Assembly (NCBI GenBank): GCA_019314005.1
Contig: JAFDAE010000245.1
Coordinates: forward strand, 1-6,010
Direction: 5' to 3'
Origin: Deltaproteobacteria bacterium
GTDB taxonomy: Bacteria; Desulfobacterota; Desulfobacteria; C00003060; C00003106
Length of the DNA stretch: 6,010 nucleotides
Shown: positions 5,846 through 6,010 of the stretch, one piece after another
How the letters are laid out: each line of letters begins with the position of its first letter
Position numbering within the stretch: the first letter of the stretch is position 1
The notes under the pieces: model-generated
The model's database searches: none
What the model was told of the DNA's origin: nothing
What the model saw: the letters and a program-made list of their open reading frames with translations, nothing else
Made by a program: the position numbers and the translations under genes

Positions 5846-6010
5846 TAAAGTCTTTCTGTAATGGTAAGCATTTTCATGTCTGATAGTTCATGGATAAAAT
5901 CCAGACAATCGTTTCTGGCTGTTTCTTCATCTATATCAAATCTCTTCAGAATCTTAGCAATGATACCTTCAATGGATATGCTGCCATCAGCGCAATCCCA
6001 GATAAGGGTG
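5845..6010 (-). CDS. PqqD-like RiPP leader-recognition protein (3' part)
   Basis: The last 54 residues of a gene cut by the window edge, stopping with TAG at 5845-5847. The readable part (TLIWDCADGSISIEGIIAKI, ...RFDIDEETARNDCLDFI, ...MLTITERL) has the PqqD signature: a [LI]-[IW]-x-x-x-D-G segment, a helix, then the D-x-x-x-A-x-x-D-x-x-x-F-[IL]-x-x-L helix ending in a short strand. In PQQ, lasso, sactipeptide and related pathways such proteins are recognition elements (RREs) that bind the precursor leader and present it to the modifying enzyme. The one-base overlap with the radical SAM gene supports that partnership. The missing N-terminus would show whether it is a stand-alone protein (~90 aa) or the tail of a larger fusion. 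The operon promoter must lie beyond 6010. Confidence 0.85.
   Translation of the reverse strand, partial: TLIWDCADGSISIEGIIAKILKRFDIDEETARNDCLDFIHELSDMKMLTITERL

Noticed and set aside
5280..5848. Plus-strand open frames opposite the radical SAM gene
   Set aside because: They are antisense shadows. The minus-strand frame has all the radical SAM and SPASM motifs.

Overview
The window looks bacterial: strong AGGAGG-type ribosome binding sites, short operon spacings and an ordinary Sec signal peptide. Base composition is moderate, and the intergenic DNA is rich in palindromic repeats of the kind common in environmental, metagenome-derived bacteria such as anammox planctomycetes, Nitrospirota, Desulfobacterota and Omnitrophota. 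Nothing visible fixes the phylum. Every supported gene lies on the minus strand.

Region 1 (1-400) has no intact gene. It holds a CCCTCTCCC/GGGAGAGGG hairpin repeat and a decayed coding remnant with two in-frame stops. Region 2 (424-3145) is a tandem array of related secreted-protein genes. The only intact member (845-2563) encodes an exported beta-propeller plus DUF11-like protein with a distinctive C-terminal domain. Downstream of it (424-775) is a paralogue reduced to a signal peptide and a frameshifted piece of that C-terminal domain. Upstream (2695-3145) is a third, more decayed copy, interrupted by a 216-bp non-autonomous element with perfect 16-bp terminal inverted repeats and a perfect 7-bp target duplication.

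Region 3 (3150-4600) contains no convincing gene. It is a pile-up of palindromic units: a 169-bp imperfect palindrome, a terminator-like compound hairpin, a 66-bp hairpin with perfect 18-bp arms, and several GC-rich hairpin repeats.

Region 4 (4612-6010) is the most interesting part: the 3' end of a minus-strand operon for a ribosomally made, modified peptide (RiPP). In transcription order it has the C-terminal 54 residues of a PqqD-like leader-binding protein, cut by the window edge, then a radical SAM/SPASM maturase whose GTG start overlaps the PqqD stop by one base. After a 34-nt gap with a strong ribosome binding site comes a 46-codon gene for a likely precursor peptide. The peptide has a charged leader with a YxxPxI motif and a core ending in Cys-Pro-Pro-Cys-Thr. 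The inferred pathway is that the PqqD protein holds the leader while the maturase modifies the Cys- and aromatic-containing core. Any protease, transporter or immunity gene would lie beyond position 6010.
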